Virus record (IMG/VR): IMGVR_UViG_3300017741_000021
Coordinates: 1 to 36,576 of that record
DNA: 36,576 bases
Source of the DNA: a virus
Direction: 5' to 3' (one strand)
In this document: piece by piece, positions 7,843 through 15,433 of the stretch
Numbering within the stretch: the stretch's first letter is position 1
How the letters are laid out: every line of letters starts with the position of its first letter
Made by a program: the position numbers and the translations under genes
Notes under the pieces: model-generated
What the model was told of the DNA's origin: nothing
Database searches by the model: none
The model's input: only the letters and a program-made list of their open reading frames with translations

Positions 7843-8452
7843 AAAATATACAAGATGGTTTGATCAGGACAACATTCCTGAAAAAAAAGTTATAAAATCT
7901 TTAATTGAAACAACTTTTGAATTAGTACCTTCTAAACAAAATCTGATACCATATCTTATAACTGTGTTTGGCCCTGAACATAAAAAAGAAAAAGAAGAAA
8001 TAATTAAATTAAGTACAAGAAAAAAGATGATGACTGACTGGGGAAAAAATCTAAATACACAATTAGCAGCACCTTATCTTGTTATTTTTTCTACTAGATT
8101 TATAACTAATCCAAATAAAAAAGTTAAAGATATGATGAAAAGAGGAATTGAATTTAAGACTTGCCGTAAAGAAAAATTTAATCACTCAGCAGTTAAAATA
8201 GCTGCATCGCTAGAAATTGGTATGTTTTGTATGATATTGACTAAACTAGCTTTAGAGCACCAAATAGATACTGCGTATACTAGTTGCCATTTTAATGATC
8301 CAAAAGGACAAACTATGGTAGAAAATGAAGTTCTTTTTGTAATGAGCTTAGGCTATTATGATCCTACAAAAAGTTATAAAGATTTTAAAGATATGAAAAT
8401 TAAATCTGGGGAAGTAAAACCTAATATGAAGGATGTTATAATTTGGAAATAG
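7817..8452 (+). CDS. Nitroreductase-family flavoprotein (probable)
   Basis: A 211-residue protein. The N-terminus NRKYTRWFDQDNI followed by helix EKKVIKSLIETT and VPSKQNLIPYLITVFG matches the opening of FMN-dependent nitroreductases (Arg-x-x-Arg-x-Phe, then PSxxNxQPY). AAPYLVIFSTR, then KIAASLEIGMFCMILTKLAL and a final LFVMSLGYY give the rest of the fold. It lacks a clear second FMN-phosphate motif, so the assignment is by overall pattern. Its ATG lies inside the end of the radical SAM gene, so the two are coupled. Such proteins reduce nitro groups, flavins or peptide-derived heterocycles; here it could be a redox partner for the cassette. Confidence 0.6.
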   Translation: MQKDILTNRKYTRWFDQDNIPEKKVIKSLIETTFELVPSKQNLIPYLITVFGPEHKKEKEEIIKLSTRKKMMTDWGKNLNTQLAAPYLVIFSTRFITNPNKKVKDMMKRGIEFKTCRKEKFNHSAVKIAASLEIGMFCMILTKLALEHQIDTAYTSCHFNDPKGQTMVENEVLFVMSLGYYDPTKSYKDFKDMKIKSGEVKPNMKDVIIWK

Positions 8453-9159
8453 TATGTTTAAAGTGGGGTAACAAATTCAGCCATGAACATGTAAATCGTC
8501 TTTATGAAATGGTAAAGAAAAACTTTTATGATGATTTTACATTTGTGTGTTATACAGAAAATTCATCTCAAATTGATAAAAGAATTAAAATACGACCACT
8601 AAATATGGATTATGATTTAGAAAAATGGTGGTGGAAACTCACATTATTTGAGAAGCCAACTGATAAACCTACAATGTTTCTAGATTTAGATATTGTAATT
8701 CAACATAATATAACTCATTATATAGATTATTGTAAAGATAATAAGATATGCACAATTAAAGCTTATTGGAAGCCACATGCTCATAATTTAGAACCAGTTG
8801 CGCCTGGATATAATATGGATTTAAATTCTTCTGTTATAATTTGGAAAGGCGATTGCACACATGTATGGAATGAATTCTACGACCAGTCTGATTACTTAAT
8901 GTGTAAATATCAAGGAATAGATTCGTATTTGTATTTTCACCATAAAAATATACTTGAATTTTTTCCTAGAAATGAAATATATTCTAGATTACATGGAATG
9001 GATGAAAACAACTTTTGGTGGACTGGTCCTAAAGTTGCTTTATTTTATGATCCATTATATAATATTTGTATTTTTAATAAATGGAAGATGGATAAAAAAT
9101 GGGGTGGTCCTGGAATTGATGATGACGCATATGACGGATTTGAAAAATATTGGAGCTAA
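8443..9159 (+). CDS. GT-A type glycosyltransferase
   Basis: A 238-residue protein. It opens MEIVCLKWGNKFS, a beginning I associate with small phage and bacterial glycosyltransferases. FTFVCYTEN forms the second strand, and TMFLDLDIVI carries the metal/nucleotide-sugar motif Asp81-x-Asp83. NSSVIIWKGD and the final region ICIFN fit the acceptor half. The start is a TTG at 8443 preceded by AAGGA nine bases upstream; no in-frame ATG lies nearby, and the family opening supports this choice. It overlaps the nitroreductase-like gene by ten bases. The sugar donor and acceptor are unknown. Probable targets are a virion fibre or a host glycan. Confidence 0.75.
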   Translation: MEIVCLKWGNKFSHEHVNRLYEMVKKNFYDDFTFVCYTENSSQIDKRIKIRPLNMDYDLEKWWWKLTLFEKPTDKPTMFLDLDIVIQHNITHYIDYCKDNKICTIKAYWKPHAHNLEPVAPGYNMDLNSSVIIWKGDCTHVWNEFYDQSDYLMCKYQGIDSYLYFHHKNILEFFPRNEIYSRLHGMDENNFWWTGPKVALFYDPLYNICIFNKWKMDKKWGGPGIDDDAYDGFEKYWS

Positions 9160-9161
9160 TA

Positions 9162-9734
9162 ATGAAAGAACATGAATTTGATAAATCAACATTTATAGGT
9201 GGTTGGTATATACCTGATGAAGTTTGTGATAATTTAGTTGAAACATATTATAATAATATTACTGATACTGTAAAAGGACAAGTCGGTAATAACGCTGTAA
9301 TTCCATCTACTAAAATAAGCACTGAATTTATTATAAACAAAAATAAGAAGAAAGAACTTATTTCAGAATACGAAAGCCACTTAGGAAAAGTATTAAGCAA
9401 ATACAAAGAAAAATATCCGTATTCTAATAAAGTAAGTAAATACTCTTTACATAAGTATATTAAAATACAACATTATAAGCCTAATGAAGGATTTTTTAAA
9501 TGGCATGCAGAAAACACAGGCACTCATCAACAAAGACACTTAGTTTTTATGACATACCTAAATACTCTTGATAATGCTGGAACAGAATTTTATCATCAAA
9601 ACTTAACAACACCATGTATAAAAGGTTTAACATTAATATGGCCTTCAGCATGGACACATACACACAGAGGTGTTATCAATAATGATGCACACAAATTTAT
9701 AATAACAGGGTGGTTTAATTTCGATGTTAATTAA
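9162..9734 (+). CDS. 2-oxoglutarate/Fe(II) oxygenase, prolyl-hydroxylase type
   Basis: A 190-residue protein. A double-stranded beta helix core is visible from IKIQHYKPNEGFFKWHAEN (iron ligands His115-x-Glu117) through LVFMTYLNTLDNAGTEFYH and LIWPSAWTHTHRGV (distal His at about 166-168) to HKFIITGWF (Lys178 as likely 2-oxoglutarate anchor). This order is that of prolyl 4-hydroxylase-like enzymes. The acidic ligand is Glu rather than the usual Asp. I start the gene at the ATG at 9162 because GGAG lies six bases upstream; a TTG start four codons earlier would overlap the previous stop and lacks its own site. It hydroxylates an unknown protein or sugar substrate. Confidence 0.75.
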   Translation: MKEHEFDKSTFIGGWYIPDEVCDNLVETYYNNITDTVKGQVGNNAVIPSTKISTEFIINKNKKKELISEYESHLGKVLSKYKEKYPYSNKVSKYSLHKYIKIQHYKPNEGFFKWHAENTGTHQQRHLVFMTYLNTLDNAGTEFYHQNLTTPCIKGLTLIWPSAWTHTHRGVINNDAHKFIITGWFNFDVN

Positions 9735-10326
9735 TTATAGTGAATGTTTGGGGTGGTTTTATAGAAGATATCCTGAAAAGATTAAAGATTATATACAGAG
9801 CGTATCATTAAAACAAATACAATGTAAGCAATGGTTAGTAAAAGAATTAAGACAAATTCCAAGTGAATTTAATAATGTACATTTATATGGTGGTTGGTTT
9901 GGATATCCATTAATAGATATACTAGATAGGGCTTATAACATAGAAAGTTTAACTAATATAGATTGTGATCATGATGCAATATTAGTAAATAAAAGATTTT
10001 CAAAAGAATATTTTAATCATCATTTTGTAAATTATAGTAAACTCTCAGTAGAGCAATATGCTGGAAATTTTAAGAATATAGATTTAGTTATTAATACATC
10101 ATCTGAACATATGCCACATTTGCCTGATCTTATAAAAAATAAAAAATATAGAAAGTCTTGTGTATTTGCTTTGCAAAGTAACAATATGTTTCACTTAGAT
10201 GAACATACTAATTGTGTAAACTCTCATGAAGAACTGGCTGAAAAAAGTGGACTCAATAATATATTATATTCTGGTAAATTAGATTTAGATAATTATGAAA
10301 GATATATGGTTATAGGTTTATTCTGA
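9724..10326 (+). CDS. SAM-dependent methyltransferase-like protein
   Basis: A 200-residue protein with a Rossmann-type core: VHLYGGWFGYPLIDIL (glycine motif I), SLTNIDCDHDAILVNKRF (acidic motif II, Asp80 and Asp82) and IDLVINTSSEHMPHL (strand 4 region, where class I methyltransferases place catalytic residues). The end LDNYERYMVIGLF fits a final beta strand. An N-terminal helical cap (residues 1-45) has several aromatic residues. It is the last gene of the plus-strand cassette, overlaps the oxygenase by 11 bases, and its stop overlaps the convergent gene by nine bases. The acceptor is unknown: a protein, a sugar or a small metabolite are all possible. Confidence 0.65.
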   Translation: MLINYSECLGWFYRRYPEKIKDYIQSVSLKQIQCKQWLVKELRQIPSEFNNVHLYGGWFGYPLIDILDRAYNIESLTNIDCDHDAILVNKRFSKEYFNHHFVNYSKLSVEQYAGNFKNIDLVINTSSEHMPHLPDLIKNKKYRKSCVFALQSNNMFHLDEHTNCVNSHEELAEKSGLNNILYSGKLDLDNYERYMVIGLF

Positions 10327-10932
10327 TTCTATATCTTCTATCATCATTTCCCAAAAGTTTTTATTTGGTATAACAAATCCTAGTGTAAGTCTATCTTCAT
10401 AAGCACGTGCACAATGCCAATATAGTTTATCTTTTTCTTTTAAAGATCCATAATATCCAACTTTACCTGTCCACCCTGGACTATCATGCATAGTTACAGT
10501 TTCTAAAGTTATAGGATCTTTGTATCTAAAATATCCATTTCCATTTTTTGTGTAAGAAAAAAGTATATTATAGCCACTTGCATTGTGATTATTATGCCAA
10601 CCCATGTATCCGTCTTTAGGATAATACATTTTAACAGCACAATGTTTAGCACTTAAAATATTGTTAAACTCTTCATCTATTTTTCTTATTCTATCTCGTA
10701 AATCAATTGATGTAGATTCTGACTTAGCTAAATCAACGCCATGCGCAATTTCTGGAAATCCTATATGATTTTTCTGGTTTATAGTTTTAAAATATTCTTC
10801 TCTTGTATAATAATCTTTTTTGTCTTGTTTGCCTGAAATTTTAATTTTAGATTTATCTAAAATTTCAAACCAACTTGAAAAATTGTTTAAAAGATTAATT
10901 ATATCTTTATTTTTAATATCGATTTTTTGCAT
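10318..10932 (-). CDS. 2OG/Fe(II) oxygenase-like protein, marine-phage family
   Basis: A 204-residue protein whose C-terminal half carries a jelly-roll oxygenase pattern: KMYYPKDGYMGWHNNHNASG, YNILFSYTKNGNGYFRYKDP, SPGWTGKVGYYG, WHCARA and DRLTLGFVI. His113 and His173 are the likely iron-binding histidines and Arg181 the likely 2-oxoglutarate anchor. At the acid position of the His-x-Asp motif there is Asn115, so the metal site is atypical. I recall similar sequences with the same GWH..N core in other marine T4-like phages, but I could not check. It lies eight bases after a glycosyltransferase on the same strand, mirroring the glycosyltransferase and oxygenase pair of the plus-strand cassette. 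The substrate is unknown. Confidence 0.6.
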   Translation of the reverse strand: MQKIDIKNKDIINLLNNFSSWFEILDKSKIKISGKQDKKDYYTREEYFKTINQKNHIGFPEIAHGVDLAKSESTSIDLRDRIRKIDEEFNNILSAKHCAVKMYYPKDGYMGWHNNHNASGYNILFSYTKNGNGYFRYKDPITLETVTMHDSPGWTGKVGYYGSLKEKDKLYWHCARAYEDRLTLGFVIPNKNFWEMMIEDIESE

Positions 10933-10939
10933 TAAAAGA

Positions 10940-11632
10940 TCATGTATTTGGTAATGGTTGGTGCGAAATTACAACATTATGTCCTAAAAGTTCTTCTTTT
11001 CTATATACGTATACAAAATTCCATTTAACGTCAGGATCAGGAAAATAAGAACGTTTTATTTTATATTTAGTTTTATTTTGTAACCACCAATATGTCCACA
11101 TATCCCATGGTCTTAAATATTCTGGATAAATGTCAGTATCCCATTTCCATTCACCTGAATGTTGTTTACAATATAATAGCCACCATTGCTTCATAAATTC
11201 TAAAGTATGAGGTTTATTATTATATAAAAATAAACCGCAATGATCGTTTAACTCTCCACCTTTAAATGTAGGATCTATAGATGCAGCGTAATGCCGAGAT
11301 TTAGTAATAGTAATATCAGATTTAAAATCGTATTGTTCAAATATATTTTGAATTTCTTCGCTTTCAATCCATGTATCACAATCAATATAACATGTTAAGT
11401 CATAAGGAGTTTTATTTAAAGCCCAAAGTTTTGCTCTTATATGATCTGGCACATCTTGAGTAATTATATTATTAAAGAGTGCTTTATCTTCGTTACGCAC
11501 CCATTTTTCATGTGTGAATAAAGTAATATTGCTATCTGGCCAAAAATCTTTTAAACTAGTTGCAGAATACCTTGCTGCTTTAATAAATTTTTTATGTTTA
11601 CTAGCAACGTAAATAAATCCGTTATTTTTCAT
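10940..11632 (-). CDS. GT-A type glycosyltransferase-like protein
   Basis: A 230-residue protein. IYVASKHKKFIKAARYSATS forms the first nucleotide-binding strand and helix. AKLWALNKTPYDLTCYIDCD contains the Asp84-x-Asp86 motif expected for metal and nucleotide-sugar binding. DHCGLFLYNN and WDTDIYPEYLRPWDMWTYWW form the acceptor side, and NVVISHQPLP ends the fold. It overlaps the preceding 143-residue gene by 11 bases and is eight bases before the oxygenase-like gene, so the three are probably one transcriptional unit. Tryptophan content is high, as often seen in sugar-binding faces. Donor and acceptor are unknown. Confidence 0.7.
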   Translation of the reverse strand: MKNNGFIYVASKHKKFIKAARYSATSLKDFWPDSNITLFTHEKWVRNEDKALFNNIITQDVPDHIRAKLWALNKTPYDLTCYIDCDTWIESEEIQNIFEQYDFKSDITITKSRHYAASIDPTFKGGELNDHCGLFLYNNKPHTLEFMKQWWLLYCKQHSGEWKWDTDIYPEYLRPWDMWTYWWLQNKTKYKIKRSYFPDPDVKWNFVYVYRKEELLGHNVVISHQPLPNT

Positions 11633-12053
11633 TTTCTAATATTATCAATGCTGATGTGTAAGCCATTACTTCTACTAAAGTTTTTGCTTTTCGTATACTA
11701 GACTTATAATCTCTATTCTTTGAATTTTTTATAACTTCTATTTCAAACGCATCTAACTTTGCATCAAATAAAATATCGTTTTTCGCTCTTGCTTTTTCAT
11801 CTTTTTCAAAAGATTTTCTTAATTCATGATTCTCTAATCTTTCTTTTAATGTATTTTCAGTAAGATCATCTACTTCTTTTACTGTAAATGTTTCAAAGAT
11901 TTCTTTCCAATCAGGATTGCCATTTTCAGTATCTGTAACAGCAGCTTCAACAATTGGTCCGCCTTCATAACTAAATTTGCATATGACTTGTGTTTTTTCT
12001 TTATTTCCCCAATAAGGTTCTAATATTTTTCGTGGAAGATGTGTGTATTCCAT
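11622..12053 (-). CDS. Conserved small phage protein of unknown function
   Basis: A 143-residue soluble protein, MEYTHLPRKILEPYWG, then VICKFSYEGGPIVEAAVTDT and NGNPDWKEIFETFTVKEVDD, followed by a long charged helical half (residues 65-143) rich in Lys and Glu. I remember similar proteins next to fibre genes in marine T4-like phages but not a function. The start is the ATG at 12051-12053 because GGAG lies six bases upstream; a TTG four codons earlier has no such site. No enzyme motif is visible. The helical half could be a coiled coil, suggesting a chaperone or assembly role for the neighbouring fibre proteins; this is only inference. Confidence 0.55.
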   Translation of the reverse strand: MEYTHLPRKILEPYWGNKEKTQVICKFSYEGGPIVEAAVTDTENGNPDWKEIFETFTVKEVDDLTENTLKERLENHELRKSFEKDEKARAKNDILFDAKLDAFEIEVIKNSKNRDYKSSIRKAKTLVEVMAYTSALIILENEK

Positions 12054-12072
12054 AATAAACTCCAATAATGTA

Positions 12073-13089
12073 TTAAGCGGTTCTCACCCATAAGTAATAA
12101 GTTGAAATAGTTTCTTGTGTATTTTGTACAGTTAATTTAGCTGTAGTTCCTACGTAATTTCCTGTAAAACTGCCAGTAAAAAATCCTGTAAATGTATTCG
12201 CATAATTTCCATTAAAAGTTCCTAAAGATTGACCAGTAAACGCTTGAAATCTTTGGCGTGAGCCAGCAAAAAATCCTGTAAACGTATTTGAAAACGTATT
12301 CGTATAAGTTCCTGTGTAAGTTCTTGCATAATCTTGATTAGCTAACGCAAAGCGAGTGTCTAAAAAAGCAGTTCCTGCTATAGCCCATGTTCCGCCTGAA
12401 GTTGGAGCAGTAGATGAAACTTTATATTGGCCAACACCTGCTTTTATCTTATTTTTTAATCGAGCAGTAAATTGTTTAATTTCAGTATCGGTTAATTCTT
12501 GAATTGTACCACTGCTAAACTTGACTGGTCTTACAGCTGTAGGCGCTGAAGCTGCAGCTGATTTTCTCCATAATTTATACGTAGTATCAGTACCAGTTTG
12601 AAGTTCATTTGTGATAGTACCTTTAGCAACCCACGTACCGTCAGTTGGTGCTGAAGATTGTAATTTATACATTCCTATTCCAGAATTAACTAAATTGCTT
12701 TGAGTAGATGCAAGAAAATCTGCATCAACTTTAGCTGCACCCATTCTTTGTAAATTAGTTGTACTATCAACCATCAATGGACGTGTTGCAGCAGTAACAC
12801 TTTCAGAAACAGTTTGTAAATCTTGATAAAAAACATAAGTTACTGTTGTTATAGTGGTTCCACCTGGAACGGGTGTTCCTGGCGCATCGCCCACTTTAGT
12901 ATCAACAATAGAGCCAATATTTGTTAAGCCTGTTGTATCTGCAGGATTTATACTTACTGTGCCAGTGCCAGTATCTCCAGCTGCATAAAAATCTGATAAT
13001 AAAACGTGTTCAATATAATTTTTGTCAGTAGCAGACATTTCTTGTATTGTGCTACCAGAATCTGTTTGCTTAACAACAATGTCAGCCAT
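12073..13089 (-). CDS. Fibre-like virion structural protein with Thr-Gly aromatic repeats
   Basis: A 338-residue protein. The middle holds an internal duplication, GMYKLQSSAPTDGTWVAKGT (DNA about 12611-12680) and GQYKVSSTAPTSGGTWAIAG (about 12370-12440), each followed by a beta-rich stretch. Residues about 254-318 are a run of Tyr/Phe-Thr-Gly/Asn units, such as YTGTYTNTFSNTFTGFF and NTFTGFFTGSFTGNYVG, a pattern I associate with beta-structured fibre shafts in marine phages. It ends TISTYYLWVRTA. No enzymatic motif is visible. Spacing to the upstream gene is three bases. It is probably part of the tail-fibre or baseplate-periphery set; the precise position in the virion is unknown. Confidence 0.6.
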   Translation of the reverse strand: MADIVVKQTDSGSTIQEMSATDKNYIEHVLLSDFYAAGDTGTGTVSINPADTTGLTNIGSIVDTKVGDAPGTPVPGGTTITTVTYVFYQDLQTVSESVTAATRPLMVDSTTNLQRMGAAKVDADFLASTQSNLVNSGIGMYKLQSSAPTDGTWVAKGTITNELQTGTDTTYKLWRKSAAASAPTAVRPVKFSSGTIQELTDTEIKQFTARLKNKIKAGVGQYKVSSTAPTSGGTWAIAGTAFLDTRFALANQDYARTYTGTYTNTFSNTFTGFFAGSRQRFQAFTGQSLGTFNGNYANTFTGFFTGSFTGNYVGTTAKLTVQNTQETISTYYLWVRTA

Positions 13090-13092
13090 AAT

Positions 13093-13635
13093 TTAAGCTC
13101 CAGCTCCATGGATAGTTTTTAATGTATTACCAGCGACGTCTTTGATTAATAATGTAGATAAAGTTTTCATTTGTACTGAACCAATTGCGTCATCTGCCAT
13201 TAAAGCTTCTGTAATTTGGTCATTAGCAATGTGTTGAGTGTCGATTGAACCGTCAACATAATGTTCTGAGTTTATTGCATCATCTGCTATTTTAGTTCCG
13301 TCAATTGCATCTGCAGCTATTCTAGGAGTTGTAACTGCAAGATTCTCTAACATATCTGAATTAATAGTGCCAGTTGGAACAAAGAATCTTCCTCCCGAAG
13401 AATCAAATCCTATGCCATTTGCACTGTCTTTTTGTAATCCAGATTTAGCTGTAAGTATAATTCCAGCAGAATCTTGTATGCTTCCGTTTAAATAGTTTAT
13501 AGCTTGTACTAAGTCAGAATCATTTGCTCCACCGACTGTAAGCTGTGTAATATCACCAATGTGATCCGATATAGTATTAGTTTTACTAACAAGAACTGAT
13601 ACTGGATCTGATAAATTTATAATAGTTTTAGCCAT
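13093..13635 (-). CDS. Small fibre protein with decapeptide repeats
   Basis: A 180-residue protein. Residues 1-60 are helical and polar, 60-90 carry Asp-Ser pairs (QKDSANGIGFDSSGG), and residues 107-156 form five consecutive ten-residue units: AADAIDGTKI, ADDAINSEHY, VDGSIDTQHI, ANDQITEALM, ADDAIGSVQM. Such regular units with an Asp at position 2 or 3 and a hydrophobic residue at positions 5 and 10 are expected for a trimeric beta-helix or similar fibre shaft. The end LLIKDVAGNTLKTIHGAGA may be a cap. The start overlaps the stop of the upstream coiled-coil gene by eight bases. Role: structural, inferred. Confidence 0.6.
   Translation of the reverse strand: MAKTIINLSDPVSVLVSKTNTISDHIGDITQLTVGGANDSDLVQAINYLNGSIQDSAGIILTAKSGLQKDSANGIGFDSSGGRFFVPTGTINSDMLENLAVTTPRIAADAIDGTKIADDAINSEHYVDGSIDTQHIANDQITEALMADDAIGSVQMKTLSTLLIKDVAGNTLKTIHGAGA
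13168..13317 (-). repeat. Five tandem 30-base units coding a decapeptide repeat
   Basis: Encodes residues 107-156 of the 180-residue fibre protein. Each 30-base unit codes for a pattern of Ala/Val, Asp/Asn/Ala, acidic or small, small, Ile, four variable residues and a hydrophobic residue. The DNA units differ enough that the repeat is clear only at protein level. Confidence 0.7.
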
Positions 13636-13837
13636 TTAATTTCTCTACTAATTTGGTTAACATGTTTTTAATATCATGAACTTCATTTTTTAAATCAATA
13701 ATTTCTTTTTCTTTACTTAGCCGCTCGGCTTTACGTTTCCTAGCTGCTTCAATTTCTTCTTTATTAGTATTCAATATTGCACCAGAACTTTTATCTCTAA
13801 CTAAACCTTTGTGGCCTTCAACATTAATATATTTCAT
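13628..13837 (-). CDS. Small coiled-coil protein conserved in marine T4-like phages
   Basis: A 69-residue protein. The N-terminus MKYINVEGHKGLVRDKSSGA, ending ILNTNKEE, is a pattern I recognise from short uncharacterised proteins in marine T4-like phages. Residues 26-69 form a long charged helix with a heptad spacing of Ile/Leu/Val (IIDLKNEVHDIKNMLTKLVE), so a coiled coil is likely. It lies between the 526-residue tail protein (15 bases upstream) and the decapeptide-repeat fibre protein, which it overlaps by eight bases. It could be an assembly chaperone or an oligomerising linker; the function is unknown. Confidence 0.6.
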   Translation of the reverse strand: MKYINVEGHKGLVRDKSSGAILNTNKEEIEAARKRKAERLSKEKEIIDLKNEVHDIKNMLTKLVEKLNG

Positions 13838-13852
13838 AATAATTATATACTC

Positions 13853-15433
13853 TTAAACACTTAATGCAATAATTCTTAAATCTCTTATTCTAGGAACTTT
13901 TGCAGAATTGGTACTTCTAAACACTATTTTAATTTGAAATTTAGTAAAAGCAGGTAGCACTCCATTTTGTCCACCTATCAAATATTTATATTCTCTAAAA
14001 ACTGCAATTTCTTCATCTGCAGGCATTGCTGTTTCAGGACTTTGTAAAACAAAAGACTTATCAGTAATCACTTCATCTGATGTTCCTGTTCTATAATAGA
14101 CTTGGAAATCAGTATCATTAGGTCTATTTGCTGTAATTAATACTTTTAATCCAACTGCATCATCATCTAATGTTACGATTTTAGTTAAATGTTTTGCTGC
14201 AGCAGAACCATCAGTTGGTGATGTTTCATCAACGTAATTTAGTGGAACATTAAATCCGTTTGTTGCAGCTGGATCTTGTTTATCTACTATATTATCAATC
14301 AAAGAAATAGAAGTTCTTTGTAAATCAATCATTGGTGATATATCAGAATCCTCAGTATTCATCAATATTCTCATATCAAATGATTTTGTTTCGCTTGAAG
14401 GCGTTAATTCGTTTGCTTCAGCACTATCAAATGCAATTATATATGGTTCTAATGCTTGATTATTTTCATTAAATTTTATAGTTTGAAACTCTTGCTGTTT
14501 TTGATATGCAGTTTCTCCACCAGCAAAGGATTTACCAGTTGTGGCTTTAATTGCACCAGCAACAAATGTATTTCTTGGAGTTAACATCTGAGTGCTTGGA
14601 TATATAAGGCTAAAAGGTATATTTTTTGAAGCTATCATATTTGCTCCACCGGCTATAGCATCAGAATCAGCATTAGAATCAGCTTCAAATGTATAATCTG
14701 TCCAATCAACTTTTGTAATTGTTCTTCTGCCATTTACACTTGAATCAAATTCAAAAGGTATTGGAGCTCCTACTCCAGAAATATTAATAACGTCATTTAC
14801 GTTTAATCCATGCCCAATATGACGCACTTTAACAGTCGCATCACCACTAACTAAAGTAAGAGGATTATTTATTAATTTTTTATTTGGTAAAGTAGCATTG
14901 TGTAATATTGCTGTAGCAGCTTTGTATTTAAATTTAGCTTGGTGAATTGCAAAAGCTAAATCTTGGTTTTGTGATGGAGTCCATGTTACGCCGTTTTGAG
15001 AATAAAATAAACTACCTAAGTCTGGCTGTTTATTGGCACGTCTTTCAGTAGATCCAAATTGAAATTCATTTATTTCAGCTATGTAAATTTCATAATCTTT
15101 TGAATCAGCTGTTACTACTAATGCATAATCTTCTTGACCTTTTAAAAAAACTGGTTCATCAAATTGAAAAGATGTTGCTGTAAGCGCTGGACCACTTGTA
15201 TCAACATTTACACTTCCAGCTGGTAGCATTTTAATTGTTCCAGGTATAATTTTACTTGATGAAGGAAACCCATTAACCATTGGTCTTATTTGTATTTGTA
15301 TGGGTAAGCTTGCATCTTTCTTAGAAAAATATAAATCAACTTTGGTGCAATATATTCCAGTAGACGCGCTTATAAAAAACGACTGCGCTATTGGTTGCTT
15401 ATTTAATTGATACCCTAATGAGGTTACTGCCAT
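13853..15433 (-). CDS. Large tail/baseplate-periphery structural protein (526 residues)
   Basis: The N-terminal part QPIAQSFFISASTGIYCTKV, then DLYFSKKDASLPIQIQIRP, is a beta-sandwich pattern I know from large structural proteins of marine T4-like phages, where it often sits with a DUF4815-type domain. A linker rich in Asp-Ser pairs (ADSNADSDAIAGG) follows near residue 250. The C-terminal half carries DFQVYYRTG and EYKYLIGGQ strands and ends IRDLRIIALSV. It overlaps the 1342-residue gene by ten bases, so the two are translated together and probably assemble together. No catalytic motif is visible. It is likely part of the fibre-to-baseplate connection. The exact T4 equivalent is unclear. Confidence 0.6.
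   Translation of the reverse strand: MAVTSLGYQLNKQPIAQSFFISASTGIYCTKVDLYFSKKDASLPIQIQIRPMVNGFPSSSKIIPGTIKMLPAGSVNVDTSGPALTATSFQFDEPVFLKGQEDYALVVTADSKDYEIYIAEINEFQFGSTERRANKQPDLGSLFYSQNGVTWTPSQNQDLAFAIHQAKFKYKAATAILHNATLPNKKLINNPLTLVSGDATVKVRHIGHGLNVNDVINISGVGAPIPFEFDSSVNGRRTITKVDWTDYTFEADSNADSDAIAGGANMIASKNIPFSLIYPSTQMLTPRNTFVAGAIKATTGKSFAGGETAYQKQQEFQTIKFNENNQALEPYIIAFDSAEANELTPSSETKSFDMRILMNTEDSDISPMIDLQRTSISLIDNIVDKQDPAATNGFNVPLNYVDETSPTDGSAAAKHLTKIVTLDDDAVGLKVLITANRPNDTDFQVYYRTGTSDEVITDKSFVLQSPETAMPADEEIAVFREYKYLIGGQNGVLPAFTKFQIKIVFRSTNSAKVPRIRDLRIIALSV
13983..13990 (-). promoter_or_regulatory. Possible internal late promoter box
   Basis: TATAAATA on the minus strand, inside the 3' end of the 526-residue gene (codons for KYLIGG) and about 145 bases before the 69-residue gene. 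It could start a separate late message for the small fibre genes downstream. In an AT-rich gene a chance match is quite possible. Confidence 0.25.

Noticed and set aside
12051-12065. TTG start codons that would lengthen the 143-residue protein and, at 9150, the plus-strand oxygenase, by four residues.
   Set aside because: In both cases GGAG lies six bases before the following ATG, and the TTG itself overlaps that site, so the ATG is the better start.
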